From NCBI GenBank assembly GCA_016867695.1, contig VGIY01000117.1, positions 1 through 7,756 of the forward strand: a stretch of DNA of 7,756 bases. The letters run 5' to 3'. The stretch's first letter is position 1, and every line of letters begins with the position of its first letter. Both the position numbers and the translations under genes were made by a program. Below are positions 5,830-7,756 of this stretch, in pieces. Origin of the DNA: Candidatus Eiseniibacteriota bacterium. Its GTDB lineage: Bacteria > Eisenbacteria > RBG-16-71-46 > CAIMUX01 > WJJG01. The notes beneath the pieces were generated by a model. That model had not been told where the DNA came from, searched no databases, and saw only the letters and a program-made list of their open reading frames with translations.

Positions 5830-5858
5830 ATTATGGCCAATTGTTCACCACCTGTCAA
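5830..5858 (-). promoter_or_regulatory. Near-consensus sigma70-type promoter reading leftward
   Basis: On the minus strand the -35 is TTGACA (5858-5853, perfect), the spacer is exactly 17 nt and the -10 is CATAAT (5835-5830, 5 of 6 bases). The spacer and downstream bases are A/T-richer than almost anywhere else in this GC-rich window. Transcription would start near 5823 and run toward the terminator at 5655-5686 and the GTPase gene. It lies 65 bp beyond the stop of the outer-membrane gene, so it is properly intergenic. The likely output is the small RNA or leader described at 5655-5823. Confidence 0.85.
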
Positions 5859-5871
5859 TCAGGACCGGATC

Positions 5872-5885
5872 GCCCGCCGACGGGC
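5872..5885 (-). other. Small hairpin downstream of the outer-membrane protein gene
   Basis: GCCCG-TCGG-CGGGC on the minus strand makes a 5-bp stem with a 4-nt loop, 38 nt after the stop of the outer-membrane gene and 13 nt before the -35 element at 5858. No T-run follows, so it is a weak terminator candidate at best. It may still protect the 3' end of that mRNA. Confidence 0.3.
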
Positions 5886-5923
5886 AGTGTAGGTTCCAGC
5901 TCGTTCCCGCTCAACAAGATAGC

Positions 5924-7717
5924 CTAGAAAGCCTGCCCCAGCGCGACCGAAGCGACCCAGCCGTCGCCCTCCTCGGCGCCGGCCAGCGGATGACCCAGAT
6001 CGAGCCGGGTCACGAATCGCCCGCTGGTCCGGCTGCCCTGGACCCGCAGGCCGACCCCGGCGCAGGCCCTGCCCTTCGCCTCGCTCGCGCAACCGCGCGA
6101 CCAGGTCGTCCCCGCCTCGAGGAAGACCACGCCCCCCAGGGAAAGGACCCCGAGCACATCCTCGACGAGTCGCACCCGGTTCTCCAGGCTCGCCCCGCAG
6201 GCGTGCTCGCCCCAGAAGCGGTAGGCGTCGAACCCGCGCAGCCCATGCTCGGCGCCCAGCGTCGGCAGGTCCTGGGGCGCCAGGCCGCGGGACAGGTCGG
6301 CCTCCAGGCGCAGGGCCAGCGTCTGCCGGTTCGACAGGGCCGCGTAGCCGCGCAGGAGCAGGACGAGCAGCGCGTCGCCGATCCCGCCCGCGCCCACTTC
6401 CCCGTAGCCGCGAACGAGAAGCCGGGCCAGGCCGCGCCGTCCGGGGTCCAGCCCCTGCTCCAGATCGAGCTGCAGGTAGCCCGCGTCCCGTTCGGCTCCC
6501 CAGCGGCGCAGGGAGTAGGCGAGCAGCGCCTGGGCCTGCGTGCCCAGATTGATGTCCTCCCAGGCGTCCAGCAGATCGACGCCCCGCCTGCGCACGTAGG
6601 CCTCGCGGACCCAGTCGAGCGTCAGCCCGACGGCGCGCCTTTCGCGGTCCCGCAGCGGCTCTCCGGCGATCCGCCGCGCGCAGGGCCCGCCGGCCGTCGC
6701 CGGGGAAGTGCTGTCGGGCGGCTGGTAGGTCTCGCTCGCCCAGTAGAAGGTCGGCAGGATGCGCAGCGCGCGGCGCGCCCCGCCGGCGACTCGCGGGCCG
6801 GCCCGAGCGAGGGCGAGCCACGCCTTCGTCGTCCACTCCGGCCCGTTCACGCCGCCGCGGCGGTCGATGCGCTTCCCCTCGTAGCGCCAGGCGTCCAGGC
6901 GCATCCCCCACGGGGTCGTCGGCCTGGCGAAGGGCCGGCGCACCAGCAGCCCCTCGCTGCGCAGCTCCGCGCCCCGGGCCATCGACAGCCCCAGCGCGAG
7001 ATCGCGGCCGAACCACTGCGGATCGCCGTAGGCCCAGCCCCAGAAGGACTCCCGCTCGTCGTGACCGACCTCGACCATGAACTGCTTGCCCAGGCCGAGG
7101 AGGTTCGTCTCCTCCAGCCTCGCCGCCCAGGTCCAGAGGCTGCCCTGCTTGCCGAACTTGACGGCCGGCCGCGTCGACCAGACATCGCGCGTGCGCACCA
7201 CCAGGTCGATCGAGTCGGCGTCGGCGGCGATCCCGATGCGCACGTCTCCGTGCAGGAAGCCGTAGTTGCGCAGCCTGCGCAGCGCCGCCTCCAGGTCGTC
7301 CCGGCAGACGCGCTGCCCGCGGCGCAGGTAGAGCCCTCGGCGGACGACCTCGGGCCGCGTCTTGAAGTGCAGCGCGTTGGCCAAGCGGGCGTGGAAGTAC
7401 TCCCCCTCCTGCTCGCCGCGGCGGAAGATGCTCGCCGTCTCCACCGTCACATGGCGCAAGTGCCCGCAGACCCAGTCCGGGGGCCAGGCGATGAGCGAGT
7501 CGGCGGGCAGCGCGCCGGGGCCGTCCGGGGGGCGGGCGTCGCGCTCCGCCGGAGCGACGACCTCCGGCCGCTCGGCGAGCGGGGTCGCGGGGTCGCCGCC
7601 TCGATCGAGCGGCGTGGAGGAGACCGCCCTGGCGGGCGAAGGGCAGCCGAGCAGCAGGCACAGGGAGAGAAGGAGCATCCCGCTCCCCCGGGGAGCGCGG
7701 CTCGCTGCCGCGGGCAT
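5924..7717 (-). CDS. Outer-membrane Omp85/BamA-TamA-like protein with a single POTRA-like domain
   Basis: A 597-residue exported protein. The hydrophobic core GMLLLSLCLLLGC (13-25) is followed by PSPARA, so signal peptidase I cleavage after Ala31 is likely; LLGC at 22-25 is a weaker lipobox-like alternative. A low-complexity Pro/Asp/Arg stretch covers 32-80. One POTRA-like unit spans about 87-176 (HVTVETASIF, then TRPEVVRRGLYLRRGQRVCR, then LEAALRRLRNYGFLHGDV, then SIDLVVRTRDVWS). The rest (about 180-597) has alternating amphipathic strands and Gly/aromatic patterns of a beta barrel. It includes GLRGFDAYRFWGE (492-504), matching the Omp85 L6 (V/L)RG(F/Y) motif, then VVFLEAGTTW (530-539), and ends in Phe as outer-membrane barrels do. 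Omp85 proteins insert or export outer-membrane proteins; the substrate here is unknown. AGGAGGG stands 3 nt from the ATG, and an in-frame Met14 also has a GGGGAG upstream. The first start is preferred for its stronger site. Confidence 0.75.
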   Translation of the reverse strand: MPAAASRAPRGSGMLLLSLCLLLGCPSPARAVSSTPLDRGGDPATPLAERPEVVAPAERDARPPDGPGALPADSLIAWPPDWVCGHLRHVTVETASIFRRGEQEGEYFHARLANALHFKTRPEVVRRGLYLRRGQRVCRDDLEAALRRLRNYGFLHGDVRIGIAADADSIDLVVRTRDVWSTRPAVKFGKQGSLWTWAARLEETNLLGLGKQFMVEVGHDERESFWGWAYGDPQWFGRDLALGLSMARGAELRSEGLLVRRPFARPTTPWGMRLDAWRYEGKRIDRRGGVNGPEWTTKAWLALARAGPRVAGGARRALRILPTFYWASETYQPPDSTSPATAGGPCARRIAGEPLRDRERRAVGLTLDWVREAYVRRRGVDLLDAWEDINLGTQAQALLAYSLRRWGAERDAGYLQLDLEQGLDPGRRGLARLLVRGYGEVGAGGIGDALLVLLLRGYAALSNRQTLALRLEADLSRGLAPQDLPTLGAEHGLRGFDAYRFWGEHACGASLENRVRLVEDVLGVLSLGGVVFLEAGTTWSRGCASEAKGRACAGVGLRVQGSRTSGRFVTRLDLGHPLAGAEEGDGWVASVALGQAF

Positions 7718-7756
7718 CCGCCCTCCTCTTCCGGCTCCACGCCGCGCCGGCGGGTC

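Noticed and set aside
5805..5834. Plus-strand promoter-like TTGCTG-18-CATTAT
   Set aside because: The -35 is weak, and the -10 is just the opposite strand of the strong minus promoter. No plus-strand gene follows.
4621..5892. Plus-strand 423-codon frame opposite the GTPase gene
   Set aside because: It is antisense to a gene with intact G motifs and a TGS domain; its residues are typical of complement translation of GC-rich coding DNA.
5859..7661. Minus-strand 600-codon frame overlapping the outer-membrane protein gene in another register
   Set aside because: It is Arg/Gly/Pro-rich throughout with no signal peptide or barrel pattern, whereas the other frame has a signal peptide, POTRA-like and Omp85 motifs.

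Overview
This is a GC-rich window (roughly 70% G+C, long open frames in several registers) from a diderm, Gram-negative-type bacterium. The evidence for two membranes is a secretin and an Omp85-type outer-membrane barrel protein. Gene content and style suggest an uncultured high-GC lineage (for example Eisenbacteria-, Krumholzibacteria- or Gemmatimonadota-like), but no marker in the window settles the taxonomy.

Positions 1-4370 (+) hold the distal part of a type IV pilus / type II secretion / MSHA-like assembly operon. The order is the 3' end of a minor prepilin, then PilM-like, PilN-like, PilO-like, a PilP/GspC-like clamp protein and a short PilQ/HofQ/MshL-like secretin. Successive genes overlap by 20, 13, 8 and 4 nt, and the last gap is 2 nt, so this is one tightly coupled transcript. 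Together they would form the inner-membrane alignment subcomplex (PilM-N-O), its periplasmic link (PilP/GspC) and the outer-membrane pore (secretin), with the minor pilin as a fibre component. The extension ATPase, platform protein, major pilin and prepilin peptidase are not in the window, nor is the operon promoter.

Positions 4371-4608 separate two convergent genes. They hold a 75-bp tandem repeat (2.4 copies) whose core also occurs upstream as a perfect 26-bp inverted copy.

Positions 4609-7717 (-) carry a TGS-domain Obg/DRG-family GTPase (stop 4609, start 5610) and, further upstream on the same strand, an outer-membrane protein with one POTRA-like domain and an Omp85 C-terminal motif (5924-7717).

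Between these two minus-strand genes (5611-5923) lies the most interesting region. It has a near-perfect sigma70 promoter (TTGACA-17-CATAAT), a roughly 165-nt transcribed stretch whose two ends can pair into a 16-bp interrupted stem, and a strong intrinsic terminator 52 bp before the GTPase start. No second promoter is visible before the GTPase. The region is therefore either a stand-alone structured small RNA (6S-like in size and layout) or an attenuated leader controlling the GTPase.
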